Shown here one piece after another: positions 40,450 to 49,732 of a DNA stretch of 64,000 nt. Origin of the DNA: Pseudoxanthomonas gei (GTDB lineage Bacteria > Pseudomonadota > Gammaproteobacteria > Xanthomonadales > Xanthomonadaceae). Location: assembly GCF_010119615.1 (NCBI RefSeq), contig NZ_QOVG01000002.1:412786-476785 (forward strand), given 5' to 3'. Position 1 is the first letter of the stretch. Every line of letters begins with the position of its first letter. The position numbers were made by a program, and so were the translations under genes. Under the pieces are notes generated by a model. It searched no databases and had not been told where the DNA came from. It was given only the letters and a program-made list of their open reading frames with translations.

Positions 40450-41361
40450 ATGAACAGGCCTTTTGTTTCGCTGTGTCCGGAGATCACCCGGGCAGACGCG
40501 CTGACCCTGATGGACTGGCTGGAAGACGAGTGCGTCACCCGCCACCTCAGCGATTCGCGCCATGTCTCCCGGTTCGTCGAACAGGTCATCGGCCGGGTCC
40601 AGTTGCCGATCCTGACCCATCTTTTCAACCAGGGCGGCCGGTTCTTCATGGCCTATGACCGGCATGACGCGCGCGTGGGTTTCGTGCGCCTGGTCAAGAG
40701 CGGACCGGATTGCGAGATGGTCCTGGTCATCGGCGACCGCCACAACTGGGGCCGCAAGCTCGGGGCCGCCGCGATCCGCGAAGGCATGAAGCTCGCCTTC
40801 CTGGACATGCGGGCCGAGAAGCTCATTGCCAGGATCCACCCGGACAACGCGCGTTCGCTGAAGGCTTTCGAGCGCTGCGGATTCCTGCCTGAAAACCAGA
40901 CGCCTGCCCTGACGTCCTTGGCCATGAACTCGGAGCGCTATCGCCGGCTCCTGCGCGAAGCCCCTGCAGGTCATGCCGCCGAGATCCACATCACCGAGAT
41001 CGACAAGGACCGGCTCAGCACTCTGGTCGCATTCGCGCAGGATCCGGCTGTTTTCGAGCTGGAGCATGAAATCGAGCGAGCCATCGTCGTCGATCCCGAG
41101 CAGGTGCCGCGTGATGTCGTCACGATGAACTCAACAGCTTTGCTCCAGCTGGATGACGAAGAAGTCGAAGTGACGCTGGTCTACCCCGAGGACGCGGACC
41201 GCAGTGCCGGGAAACTGTCGGTTTCCTCGGGCATCGGCACCGCAATCCTGGGCTACAGGGAGGGCGATGCCCTCGACTGGCGAATGCCGGACCGGACCCG
41301 CCGCATTCGCATTGGAAAAGTGCTTTACCAACCGGAAGCCGCGGGTCATTTCCACCTGTAG
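40450..41361 (+). CDS. GNAT acetyltransferase fused to an Rnk-like domain
   Basis: 303 residues; ATG 40450 follows AAAGGAG. Residues about 1-165 form a GNAT domain (VLVIGDRHNWGRKLGAAAIR with the acetyl-CoA loop, KLIARIHPDNARSLKAFERC). Residues about 175-303 match Rnk, the GreA/GreB-C-like regulator of nucleoside diphosphate kinase (IHITEIDKDRLSTLVAFAQ, VTMNSTALLQLDDEEVEVTL, VSSGIGTAILGYREGDALDW). Such bifunctional proteins are known in databases, but how the halves cooperate is not. Monocistronic; a strong hairpin follows the stop. Confidence 0.88.
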   Translation: MNRPFVSLCPEITRADALTLMDWLEDECVTRHLSDSRHVSRFVEQVIGRVQLPILTHLFNQGGRFFMAYDRHDARVGFVRLVKSGPDCEMVLVIGDRHNWGRKLGAAAIREGMKLAFLDMRAEKLIARIHPDNARSLKAFERCGFLPENQTPALTSLAMNSERYRRLLREAPAGHAAEIHITEIDKDRLSTLVAFAQDPAVFELEHEIERAIVVDPEQVPRDVVTMNSTALLQLDDEEVEVTLVYPEDADRSAGKLSVSSGIGTAILGYREGDALDWRMPDRTRRIRIGKVLYQPEAAGHFHL

Positions 41362-41384
41362 GTTGGCCCCGCCGTGCATTTTGC

Positions 41385-41414
41385 CATGTCCGCTTCCGAC
41401 CCGAAGCGGACATG
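41385..41414. terminator. bidirectional terminator-like hairpin between convergent genes
   Basis: CATGTCCGCTTC-CGACCC-GAAGCGGACATG: 12 perfect pairs. It lies between the ends of the GNAT-Rnk and LysR genes, so it can serve both. Imperfect relatives occur at 38050-38078 (ACGTCCCCTTC ... GAAGCGGACAT) and as a half-site near 47699, which suggests a dispersed repeat family. Confidence 0.65.
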
Positions 41415-41427
41415 CAGTGGCTGATTC

Positions 41428-42312
41428 TCAGATCCGCAAGGCCTCGATGACGAGCGCGAATGCGGGTGAGTGCTGTCGTCGACTCGGGTAGTAGAGGTGA
41501 TAGCCCGGGAACGGCGGGCACCAATCCTGAAGCACCCGAACGAGTCGTCCATCCTGAATGTGCGGCTCGAACTCTTCTTCTGGCAGATAGGCGACACCCA
41601 CGCCATCCAGCGCTGCAAGCACGATATGCGGCGACGTATTGAAAACGGCCTGCCCTTCGACTCGCACGTTCAACTGGCGGCCGCGACGCTCGAATTCCCA
41701 AACATAAAGACCACCTGACGGGAACCGGATGTTGATGCAGTTGTGCCCAGTGAGATCGCCTGGCACTTTCGGGATCGGGTGCTTCTCGAAATAGGCCGGC
41801 GAAGCCACCGCAGCCATGCGCAGCTTTGGAGTGATCGGCATCGCGATCATGTCCTTATCGATGCTTTCCCCCATGCGCACGCCGGCGTCGAAACGGTCCG
41901 CAACGATGTCCCGGAAGCCGTAGCTGACGTCGAATTCGATATGGATGTCCGGATAGCGCTGCATCACCGGCAGCAATTTCGGAAGCAGGATCGTCCGCAG
42001 GACGTGGTCGCCGCTCGTGATGCGCACGGAACCAGCGGGTTTGTCCCGCAGTTCCGTGAGCGCGTCCAGTTCTGCTTCGATCTCGTCAAAGCGATTGCCG
42101 ATGGCGCGGAGCAGCCGCTCCCCGGCCGGAGTGGGCGACACGCTTCGCGTCGAGCGCGTGAGCAGGCGGATCTCCAGCCGCTCTTCCAGCGCCTTGATGG
42201 CTTGGCTCAGGGCGGACTGGGATACGCCAAGCACGGCCCCGGCGCGCGTGAAGCTGCCCTCGCGAGCGACCGTCACAAAGGCCACCAGGTCGTTGAGGTT
42301 GCGTCGTGCCAT
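41428..42312 (-). CDS. LysR-family transcriptional regulator
   Basis: 294 residues from ATG 42312 (ATG 42339 would add nine). The N-terminal winged helix reads MARRNLNDLVAFVTVAREGS, FTRAGAVLGVSQSALSQAIK, ALEERLEIRLLTRSTRSVSP; the rest is a type 2 periplasmic-binding-protein-like effector domain. It is divergent from the hydrolase-led operon at 42442, with 129 bp between them holding both promoters, the classical arrangement for LysR control of the neighbour. The ligand is unknown. Confidence 0.93.
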   Translation of the reverse strand: MARRNLNDLVAFVTVAREGSFTRAGAVLGVSQSALSQAIKALEERLEIRLLTRSTRSVSPTPAGERLLRAIGNRFDEIEAELDALTELRDKPAGSVRITSGDHVLRTILLPKLLPVMQRYPDIHIEFDVSYGFRDIVADRFDAGVRMGESIDKDMIAMPITPKLRMAAVASPAYFEKHPIPKVPGDLTGHNCINIRFPSGGLYVWEFERRGRQLNVRVEGQAVFNTSPHIVLAALDGVGVAYLPEEEFEPHIQDGRLVRVLQDWCPPFPGYHLYYPSRRQHSPAFALVIEALRI

Positions 42313-42441
42313 GCCTGAATTCTGGCATGCCCTATTCATTAAGGAAACTAATAGGGCTTACAAGCATTGATCAGCTAATCAAACGGATCGCGCGCGAGCA
42401 GAATGCTCCTCGACCCTGATCCAAGGGCAGGAGAAATCGCC

Positions 42442-43521
42442 ATGAATCTCAAGCAATTCGGACGCCGCGCGTTCCTGCCGCTCGCCTGTCTGGCCGCCCT
42501 GGCCGGGGCCTCGCCGGCCTTCGCGCAACCCCCAACTACGACATATGGAGCCGCCCCCATGCAACTGACCCAGGACTGGGACAAGGTCTTCCCCCGGAGC
42601 GACAACGTCGATCACCGCAAGGTGACCTTCAAGAACCGCTACGGCATCACGCTGGCGGCGGACCTGTACCAGCCCAAGAACGCCCGCGGCAAGCTGGCGG
42701 CGATCGCCGTTGGCGGACCCTTTGGCGCGGTGAAGGAGCAGTCCTCGGGCCTCTATGCCCAGACCCTGGCTGAGCGCGGCTTTATCACCCTGGCGTTCGA
42801 TCCGTCGTACACCGGCGAGAGCGGCGGCGAGCCGCGCAATGTTGCCTCGCCCGACATCAACACCGAAGACTTCAGCGCCGCCGTCGATTTCCTCGGGCTG
42901 CAGGCGAACGTGGACCGCGAGCGCATCGGCATCATCGGCATCTGCGGCTGGGGTGGCATGGCGTTGAGCGCCACGGCGATCGACAAGCGGGTCAAGGCCG
43001 TCGCGACGAGCACCATGTACGACATGACGCGCGTCATGTCGAAGGGCTACAACGACAGCGTCACCCTCGAGCAGCGCACGCAGTCGCTGGAGCAGCTGGG
43101 CCGGCAGCGCTGGATCGACGCCGAAAAGGGTGCGCCTTCGTACGGGCCTCCCATGAACGAGCTAAAGGGCGGCGAGGCGCAATTCCTGGTCGACTACCAC
43201 GAGTACTACAAGGCTCCGCGCGGCTTTCATCCGCGCTCGGTCAACTCGAACGGGTCGTGGACCGTCACTAACCCGCTGTCCTTCATGAACATGCCCATCC
43301 TGACCTACATCAAGGAGATCTCGCCGCGCCCGATCCTGTTCATCCACGGCGAAAAGGCGCACTCGCGCTACTTCAGCGAGACGGCCTATGCGGCCGCAGG
43401 CCAGCCGAAGGAATTGGTGATCATTCCGGGTGCCAACCACACGGACCTGTACGACCGGGTGGACGTGATCCCCTTCGACAAGCTGACCACGTTCTTTACG
43501 CAGAACCTGGCGGCGAAGTAG
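42442..43521 (+). CDS. secreted alpha/beta hydrolase (Cys-nucleophile type)
   Basis: 359 residues from ATG 42442 (CAGGAG upstream). Signal peptide RRAFLPLACLAALAGASPAFA. The hydrolase core shows AIAVGGPFGAVKEQSSGLYA, FDPSYTGESGGEP, the nucleophile elbow GIIGICGWGGMA with Cys in place of Ser (as in dienelactone hydrolase-type enzymes), and a late His in IIPGANHTDLYDR with Asp before it. Related to YcjY/DUF1100-type enzymes. First gene of the operon facing the LysR regulator. Substrate unknown. Confidence 0.9.
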   Translation: MNLKQFGRRAFLPLACLAALAGASPAFAQPPTTTYGAAPMQLTQDWDKVFPRSDNVDHRKVTFKNRYGITLAADLYQPKNARGKLAAIAVGGPFGAVKEQSSGLYAQTLAERGFITLAFDPSYTGESGGEPRNVASPDINTEDFSAAVDFLGLQANVDRERIGIIGICGWGGMALSATAIDKRVKAVATSTMYDMTRVMSKGYNDSVTLEQRTQSLEQLGRQRWIDAEKGAPSYGPPMNELKGGEAQFLVDYHEYYKAPRGFHPRSVNSNGSWTVTNPLSFMNMPILTYIKEISPRPILFIHGEKAHSRYFSETAYAAAGQPKELVIIPGANHTDLYDRVDVIPFDKLTTFFTQNLAAK

Positions 43522-43530
43522 AGCCTGCGC

Positions 43531-44742
43531 ATGAGCCTTTCCATCACCCTATCGCCTGAGTTCGAAACTCTCGATGCGCCGGCTCCGCCGGTGCACTGGG
43601 GCGGCGTGTTCGCCATGTCGCTGTGCGTGTTCGCACTGATCGCCTCGGAGTTCATGCCCGTCAGCCTGCTCACGCCCATGGCCGCCAGCCTGGGCGTCAC
43701 CGAGGGCCAGGCCGGTTATGGCATCGCCATCTCCGGCGCCTTCGCGGTGATCACCAGTCTGCTAATCCCCGCGCTGGCGGCTCGCATGGATCGCAGGAAG
43801 CTGCTGCTGGCGCTGACCGCCCTGATGGCGCTGTCGGGAGCGGTCGTGGCCTTGGCGACGAACTACCTGGCCTACATGGCTGGCCGGGCGCTGATCGGTA
43901 TCGTCATCGGCGGCTTCTGGTCGCTGTCCGCCGCCACGGCAATGCGCCTCGTCCCGCCGGCGCAGGTGCCGCGGGCGCTAGCCATCTTAAACGGCGGAAA
44001 TGCGTTGGCGACAGTGATCGCTGCGCCCTTGGGCAGTTACCTGGGTGCGCTGATCGGCTGGCGCGGCGCATTCTTGGCCTTGGTCCCCGTCGCGGCAATC
44101 GCGTTTGCCTGGCAGTGGATCAGCCTGCCGGCAATGCGGCAGGAAGGCCCTGCGGGCACCGGCAACGTACTGGGGCTGTTGCGGCATCGCGTGGTAGTGC
44201 TGGGCATGGCCGCGTGCGGACTGTTCTTCATGGGCCAGTTCACGCTGTTCACCTACGTGCGACCGTTTCTTGAAACCGCGACCCGTGTCGACGTCTCGAC
44301 GCTCTCGCTGTTGTTGCTGGGAATCGGCGTCGCCGGCCTGGTGGGCACCACCCTCATCGGGATGGTGCTCAAGCGTGGGCTGTACCCTGTGCTTATCGGC
44401 ATTCCCGTGCTGATGGCAAGTTTGGCCCTGCTGCTCATTCCGCTGAGCGCGTGGGTGTGGCCTGTGGCCGGACTGCTCGCGCTGTGGGGCCTGGTCGCAA
44501 CCGCCGCACCGGTCGGTTGGTGGAGCTGGATCGCGCAGGCCTTGCCGGCCGAGGCCGAGGCCGGGGGCGGCTTGATGGTGGCGGTGATCCAACTCGCCAT
44601 TGCCTTGGGCTCGACGATGGGCGGCGCGCTGTTCGATCACATCGGGTACCAAAGTACGTTCATGGCCAGCGCAGCGGTGCTGCTAGTGGGTGCGTACCTC
44701 ACCGCACTAACCGGCCGGATCTCGCCGGAGGCCCAACCGTGA
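43531..44742 (+). CDS. MFS exporter (drug/sugar efflux type)
   Basis: 403 residues, 12 hydrophobic helices. Begins [20 protein letters not shown], the start typical of the YdhP/SotB/AraJ efflux group, with the loop [20 protein letters not shown] (motif A variant) and [21 protein letters not shown] 9-bp gap from the hydrolase gene and a GTGA overlap with the following gene place it in the operon. Probably exports a toxic aromatic or carbonyl compound handled by its neighbours. Confidence 0.92.
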   Translation: MSLSITLSPEFETLDAPAPPVHWGGVFAMSLCVFALIASEFMPVSLLTPMAASLGVTEGQAGYGIAISGAFAVITSLLIPALAARMDRRKLLLALTALMALSGAVVALATNYLAYMAGRALIGIVIGGFWSLSAATAMRLVPPAQVPRALAILNGGNALATVIAAPLGSYLGALIGWRGAFLALVPVAAIAFAWQWISLPAMRQEGPAGTGNVLGLLRHRVVVLGMAACGLFFMGQFTLFTYVRPFLETATRVDVSTLSLLLLGIGVAGLVGTTLIGMVLKRGLYPVLIGIPVLMASLALLLIPLSAWVWPVAGLLALWGLVATAAPVGWWSWIAQALPAEAEAGGGLMVAVIQLAIALGSTMGGALFDHIGYQSTFMASAAVLLVGAYLTALTGRISPEAQP

Positions 44743-45653
44743 CACGCTGGGCCGGGTTGGCCGCTTTGGTAGGTTTGGCCCTTCTCGTCGGCGTTTGCCA
44801 GGCGAGCCGACCCGCGGCGCAGGCACCGGTCGCTACAAACTCCAAATCGGAGGACGCGCGGATGTGGATGACCATTGGCAAGAGACGCTTCGCCATCACG
44901 CTGGCCGACACGCAGGCTGCGCGGGCTCTTGCCGCCCAGCTGCCCCTGTCGCTCGACATGGCCGACCTCAACGGCAATGAAAAGCACGCCGATTTGGCGC
45001 AGCCACTGCCTTCTGCAGCGACCCGGCCGCGCACCATTCACGCCGGCGATGTAATGCTCTACGGGACGCGAACCGTGGTCGTTTTCTACGAGACGTTTCG
45101 GTCAAGCTACTCGTACACGCGCCTGGGCCACGTGGACGACGCTTTCCAGCTGCGCGCCGCCTTGGGTTTAGGGAAGGCCCGCGTTTCGTTTTCGGCCCAC
45201 GACGTGGCCACTGCACCAACCTCTGGAGTCAAAGCCATGGAAATCGTTCGAAAAGGCACTGTCCCCTCCGTGCCGGGTCCGGCGGAATACTTCACCGGAA
45301 ACGTCCGCATCGACATGCAGTTTCAACGCACAGGCGAATCCCGTGTGGCCGGCGCCATCGTCAGTTTCGAGCCGGGTGCGCGCACCGCTTGGCACACCCA
45401 TCCGCTCGGCCAGAACCTGTTCGTAATCTCCGGCAAGGGCTGGACCCAGTGCGAAGGCGAGCCGATCGTGGAGATCAACGCCGGCGACATCATCTGGTGC
45501 CCCCCGAATCACAAGCACTGGCATGGCGCGACGCCGGACTCGGCGATGACGCACATCGCCGTCCAGGAAGCCTTGGACGGAAAAGTGGTCACTTGGATGG
45601 AAAAGGTCAGCGACGAGCAGTATCTCGCCGGCGTCGGCAACGTCAGAGGTTAA
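44739..45653 (+). CDS. cyclophilin-like domain fused to a cupin domain
   Basis: 304 residues starting at GTG 44739, overlapping the MFS stop. A hydrophobic leader ([20 protein letters not shown]) precedes a cyclophilin-like domain ([20 protein letters not shown] to LGKARVSF, about residues 42-150) and a complete cupin ([41 protein letters not shown] with metal His residues). These are usually separate adjacent genes. Here the junction ([20 protein letters not shown]) contains GGAG 9 bp before ATG 45237, so the cupin may also be made alone (138 residues). Confidence 0.87.
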   Translation: MTRWAGLAALVGLALLVGVCQASRPAAQAPVATNSKSEDARMWMTIGKRRFAITLADTQAARALAAQLPLSLDMADLNGNEKHADLAQPLPSAATRPRTIHAGDVMLYGTRTVVVFYETFRSSYSYTRLGHVDDAFQLRAALGLGKARVSFSAHDVATAPTSGVKAMEIVRKGTVPSVPGPAEYFTGNVRIDMQFQRTGESRVAGAIVSFEPGARTAWHTHPLGQNLFVISGKGWTQCEGEPIVEINAGDIIWCPPNHKHWHGATPDSAMTHIAVQEALDGKVVTWMEKVSDEQYLAGVGNVRG

Positions 45654-45657
45654 GTCC

Positions 45658-45885
45658 ATGCCGCACATCATCGTGAAACTGTGGCCCGGAAAGAGCACGC
45701 AGCAGAAAGCCAAACTGGCGGAAGCCATCACCGAGAGCGTCACCAGCGTACTGGGCTACGGCGACGACTCCGTCTCGGTCGCCTTCGAGGAAGTGCAGGC
45801 TGCCGAGTGGGCCGAAAAGGTCTACCGCCCCGACATCGTCGGCAAGCCCGAACAGCTCTTCAAGAAACCCGGCTATTCGATGTGA
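45658..45885 (+). CDS. 4-oxalocrotonate tautomerase family protein
   Basis: 75 residues. Pro1 (the catalytic base after Met removal) is present in [20 protein letters not shown]. The rest follows the family ([39 protein letters not shown]). Tautomerases of this group ketonise or dehalogenate small carbonyl compounds. It starts 4 bp after the cupin gene with AGAGG upstream, so it is in the operon. Confidence 0.93.
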   Translation: MPHIIVKLWPGKSTQQKAKLAEAITESVTSVLGYGDDSVSVAFEEVQAAEWAEKVYRPDIVGKPEQLFKKPGYSM

Positions 45886-45918
45886 TCCCAGGTATTTTTC
45901 CGCAAAGGTCTTAGAACC

Positions 45919-46947
45919 ATGCTTGCAACCATCATGTACGGCGCCGGCGACGTCCGGGTCGAGAAGGTGCCCGATCCCACATTGCGCGAGCGCACCGATG
46001 CGCTGGTGCGCGTTGCCCGCGCGTGCATCTGCGGCAGCGACCTGTGGCCCTACCGCGACAAACCGGCCGGCAGCGGAGCGGCGCGCATGGGGCACGAAGC
46101 CATCGGAATCGTCGAGGCGGTGGGGTCCGAGGTGCGCCGCATCAAGGTAGGCGACTTCGTGATCATGCCGTTCGCCTTCTCTGATGGTACGTGCGACTTC
46201 TGCCACGACGGCCTGCAGACCTCCTGCGTACACGGCGGATTCTTCGGGATGCACACCGAGGGCGCACAAGCCGAGGCGCTTCGGATCCCGCAGGCGGACG
46301 GCACGCTGTACCCGCTTCCTGCCGGTGATGACTCCCTCCTTGCCTCCCTGTTGAGCTTGTCCGATGTGATGGGCACCGGTCACCACGCGGCCCTTGGCGC
46401 TCGCGTCGGCCCGGGCAAGCGTGCAGCGGTGATCGGTGACGGCGCAGTGGGCCTGTGTGGCGTCATTGCGGCCAAGCGCCTGGGCGCTGAGCAGATCATC
46501 ATGCTCGGCCGGCATCCGGATCGGCTCGCGCTGGCGCGACGCTTTGGCGCCACCGACTGCGTGCCGGAGCGCGGCCAAGCGGGGGTCGAGCGGGTGCGCG
46601 AGCTCACCGGCGGTTTCGGTACGCACGCCGTGCTCGAGTGCGTCGGCAGCGAACAGTCGATGGCCACCGCCCTGGACATCGTGCGCCCCGGCGGTGCGAT
46701 CGGACGCGTGGGTGTCCCTCACTACGACACGATCCCGGGCGCGCAACCGATGTTCTACCGCAACATCAGCGTTGGCGGCGGCCCTGCGCCCGTACGCGCT
46801 TACATCGCCGAGCTGTTGTCCGACGTCCTAGAAGGCCGCATCGAGCCCGGTCTGGTGTTCGACCGAGTAGTCGACCTGCAGGGCGTGCCCGATGGGTACC
46901 GTGCAATGGATGCACGCGAGTCGATCAAGGTCATGGTGAAGCCGTAG
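45919..46947 (+). CDS. zinc-dependent alcohol dehydrogenase-like oxidoreductase
   Basis: 342 residues, MDR superfamily. Catalytic zinc site CICGSDLWPY and GHEAIGIVEAVG; a second Cys cluster in CDFCHDGLQTSCVHG has fewer cysteines than the classical structural zinc site. The Rossmann motif is AAVIGDGAVGLCGVIAAKRL. It matches the YjmD/threonine dehydrogenase-like group. It probably reduces or oxidises a small alcohol or aldehyde in the same pathway as the neighbouring tautomerase and hydrolase. Confidence 0.92.
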   Translation: MLATIMYGAGDVRVEKVPDPTLRERTDALVRVARACICGSDLWPYRDKPAGSGAARMGHEAIGIVEAVGSEVRRIKVGDFVIMPFAFSDGTCDFCHDGLQTSCVHGGFFGMHTEGAQAEALRIPQADGTLYPLPAGDDSLLASLLSLSDVMGTGHHAALGARVGPGKRAAVIGDGAVGLCGVIAAKRLGAEQIIMLGRHPDRLALARRFGATDCVPERGQAGVERVRELTGGFGTHAVLECVGSEQSMATALDIVRPGGAIGRVGVPHYDTIPGAQPMFYRNISVGGGPAPVRAYIAELLSDVLEGRIEPGLVFDRVVDLQGVPDGYRAMDARESIKVMVKP

Positions 46948-46985
46948 GCATGGCAGAAGCGCTAACGGACAAGAAGAGGAATAAA

Positions 46986-47672
46986 ATGAAGATTGCAGTT
47001 CTAGGCACGGGCATGGTTGGCCGCGCGCTTGCGGCTCGGCTCCGCGAGGGCGGCCACGATGTAGTCGTCGGAACCCGTGACGTCGAGCAAACACTGTCGC
47101 GCACGGAGGCTGACGCCAAGGGGACTGCTCCGTTTTCGCAGTGGCTCAAGGCACACCCTGACATCCGGCTCCTAACCTTCGCCGACGCCGGCGGGCGCTC
47201 AAAGGTGATATTGAACGCGACAGCCGGCGCGATTTGCATGCAAGCAATCGAAGCAGTAGGCGTTGACAATCTGGCAGGCAAGGTTCTGGTCGACCTTGCG
47301 GTCCCACTCGACTATTCCCAAGGCCGGCCGCCCAAGTTGTCCTTCGGGATTTCGGATAGCCTAGGCGAGCAGATTCAGCGTGCGTTCCCCGGCGCACGCG
47401 TGGTGAAGACTCTCAACACCATGCACTTCACGGTAATGGTAGATCCGGCTCGGATTCCGGGAACTCACAACGTATTCGTCGCCGGCGAAGATGGCGCGGC
47501 AAAAAAAACGGTCCGGATCCTCTTGCAAGAGTTCGGTTGGCCTGATGAGGCCATCATTGACCTTGGTGGCATACAGGGCGCCCCCGCTACTGAAATGTAC
47601 GTACCGATGCTTTTTCAGCTGTTCAGCGCGCTCAAGACCTACGATTTGAATATCAGCGTTCTACGCCCCTAA
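46986..47672 (+). CDS. NADP-binding F420-reductase-like protein
   Basis: 228 residues. Rossmann start MKIAVLGTGMVGRALAARLR, then VVVGTRDVEQTLSRTEADAK, and VVKTLNTMHFTVMVDPARIP, the pattern of NADPH-dependent F420 reductase-like / coenzyme-binding proteins. AGAGG lies upstream of the ATG. It follows the alcohol dehydrogenase by 38 bp and is likely the last gene of the operon. Base composition is less GC-rich than the genes before it, so it may have a separate origin. Confidence 0.88.
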   Translation: MKIAVLGTGMVGRALAARLREGGHDVVVGTRDVEQTLSRTEADAKGTAPFSQWLKAHPDIRLLTFADAGGRSKVILNATAGAICMQAIEAVGVDNLAGKVLVDLAVPLDYSQGRPPKLSFGISDSLGEQIQRAFPGARVVKTLNTMHFTVMVDPARIPGTHNVFVAGEDGAAKKTVRILLQEFGWPDEAIIDLGGIQGAPATEMYVPMLFQLFSALKTYDLNISVLRP

Positions 47673-47957
47673 GCAGCTGTGGGGCGACGAGGCGTAGCAA
47701 TGTCCGCTTTTGGCCGATACCAGCCGTTCACCGGGGCTGCGAGACCTGGGGCGTGGGCGGACGTTGGCATCACCGCTGGCTGGCCATTCGCGCTGATTTG
47801 ATTCGGCACTTCGGAGGCGATTGCAGCCGCGGTTGGAATTTGGTTCCATGGACTCAAGTACCAACGTGCAAGCCAGGGCGCCCAGTCGGCTCAGCTGGCT
47901 CAGCTCTAGGCCGTTCGATGACGGCCGTGGCCGTAATCCGGCTCTTCGGCTAGCCGT

Positions 47958-48818
47958 CTAGATGTTGCTCTGCTCGCCCGGCACCGAGGTGCCCAGTGGC
48001 GACGCGCCGGGCAGGTCGGCGGATGCGGGTGGGCAGGGGACCTCGACACCCAGGCTGGTCATTGAAAGCGAGCCATAGGCGTAGCCGTCGACCAGGACGC
48101 CGGGCTTGACGCCGATTGCGGCCAAATGCCCGGCCAGATACAGCACCGGCAGGAAATGCTCGGGCGTGGGCGCGGCCTGGGCGTAACCGGGAAGCGTCAC
48201 CAGACCGGGCGCGTCCTCGGGGCGGGAAGTCAGCACCGCGAGTGCGTCCTCGTTGAAGGCGCGGGCCCAGGGAAAGGCCGCGTCCGGGTGGTCCCGATCC
48301 ATCGCCCGCAAGTTGTGGACGATGTTGCCGCTGCCGATCACCAGCACCCCCTGGCTGCTCAGCGCACTCAACCTGGCGCCCATGTCGAAGTGATATTGCG
48401 CCGGCTTCAGGGCATTGAGGGAAAGCTGCACCACCGGCACATCGGCGGCCGGGTAGGCGTGCAGCAGAACCGACCATGCGCCGTGGTCCAGCCCCCAACT
48501 GTCATGGTCGGCGCCGATGGCTTCCGGCTTGACGATCTCGGCAATCTCCTCATACAGGGAGGGAAGCCCGGGCGCGGGATACTGGATGTCGAACAGCGCC
48601 TGGGGGAAGCCGTAGAAGTCGTGGATGGTTTTAGGCCGTGGCATGGCCGTGACGGCGGTGGCATTCACATACCAGTGCGCCGAGACCATGAGGATCGCGC
48701 GAGGACGTGGAAACGACTTCCCCACCGCTTGCCAGGTCTGCGTATAGCGGTTCTGGTCCAACGCATTCATGGGCGTGCCATGCCCCAGGAACGCCGCGCC
48801 CAACCTGACTGCACTCAT
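47958..48818 (-). CDS. ygiD: class III extradiol dioxygenase, YgiD-type (4,5-DOPA dioxygenase)
   Basis: 286 residues. Family residues: AFLGHGTPMNALDQNRYTQ (first His ligand), VSAHWYVNATAVT (second His), LDHGAWSVLLHAYP, VLVIGSGNIVHNLR and VDGYAYGSLSMTSLGV. YgiD cleaves catechol rings such as DOPA in vitro; the natural substrate is unclear. The C-terminus extends some residues beyond E. coli YgiD. The start overlaps the stop of the upstream universal stress gene by 4 bp, so they are coupled. Confidence 0.92.
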   Translation of the reverse strand: MSAVRLGAAFLGHGTPMNALDQNRYTQTWQAVGKSFPRPRAILMVSAHWYVNATAVTAMPRPKTIHDFYGFPQALFDIQYPAPGLPSLYEEIAEIVKPEAIGADHDSWGLDHGAWSVLLHAYPAADVPVVQLSLNALKPAQYHFDMGARLSALSSQGVLVIGSGNIVHNLRAMDRDHPDAAFPWARAFNEDALAVLTSRPEDAPGLVTLPGYAQAAPTPEHFLPVLYLAGHLAAIGVKPGVLVDGYAYGSLSMTSLGVEVPCPPASADLPGASPLGTSVPGEQSNI

Positions 48819-49732
48819 GCCCTATCTCCCTCGTTGTTGTCCGATCCTGAAGTGCTGTCGCGAGTCGCGCGGATCACCAGGACGTCATTGGCAACGGCTT
48901 CCACAATGCGCCTGGTGTTGCCGCCCAGGACCACATGGAACAGCATGCCGCGGTTGAACGATCCCACCACCGTCAGGTCGGCGCCCCTGGTCCGCGCATA
49001 CCGACTCAGCATGGCCGACGCCTGGCCGTTCTCAACGGTGGTGTGCACGCGCGCCTGGTCTTCGGCGCCCAGCTCGCTCCTGCCCAGGAACTTGGCCAGG
49101 GCGGCGGTCTCGCTATCGCTGATATGCCGGGTGTCCTCTTCCGAAAGCAGGAAACGATAAGGGCCTTCGAAGGCGCGCATCACCATCACGCTTGATCCGG
49201 GGAAATAGGCAAGCGATGCCGTCAGCGCGTCCCTCGACTCCTCGGTCAGGTCGGTGCCTACCAGTACATGCCTGTAGGGTCCACGCGGACGCGTCTTGAC
49301 GACCAGCACCGAGGTCGGGCACTTGCGGACGATGTGCTCGGCGACCTTCCCAAGCACGGGCCGGTGCACGCCTTCACTGCACGCGGTGCCGATCACCACA
49401 AGATCGATCTGCTCGTGGTGGGCAACGTCCATGATGGTGTCGATCGGGTTCCCGACCCGGGTGAGGATGGTCGCGTCGGTACCCAGGCGCTCCACGTCGT
49501 ATCCGAGCAGCCGGGTGGCTTCGTCGGCCGGGTAATGGAAAGCCGCTGGCGGCTGCGCCGGATCAGGAACGGCGCCGGTCGCCACCGGATCGGGTTCGAC
49601 CACATACAGGATCTTGAGTTGTGCACCCCATTGCCCGGCGAGCTGCAGGCCCCGGTCCAGCGCGCGGTCACTGTGCGCGGACAGGTCGGTGGCGACCAGG
49701 ATGTTCTTCGGTGGGAACACAGCCTCTTGCAT
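48815..49732 (-). CDS. tandem universal stress protein (two UspA domains)
   Basis: 305 residues, two Usp domains of about 150 each. Domain 1 begins KNILVATDLSAHSDRALDRG and holds VVIGTACSEGVHRPVLGKVA; domain 2 begins RHVLVGTDLTEESRDALTAS and ends VVGSFNRGMLFHVVLGGNTR, the glycine-rich nucleotide-binding pattern (better kept in domain 2). It resembles UspE in layout. It is the first gene of a two-gene unit with the dioxygenase. Confidence 0.92.
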   Translation of the reverse strand: MQEAVFPPKNILVATDLSAHSDRALDRGLQLAGQWGAQLKILYVVEPDPVATGAVPDPAQPPAAFHYPADEATRLLGYDVERLGTDATILTRVGNPIDTIMDVAHHEQIDLVVIGTACSEGVHRPVLGKVAEHIVRKCPTSVLVVKTRPRGPYRHVLVGTDLTEESRDALTASLAYFPGSSVMVMRAFEGPYRFLLSEEDTRHISDSETAALAKFLGRSELGAEDQARVHTTVENGQASAMLSRYARTRGADLTVVGSFNRGMLFHVVLGGNTRRIVEAVANDVLVIRATRDSTSGSDNNEGDRA

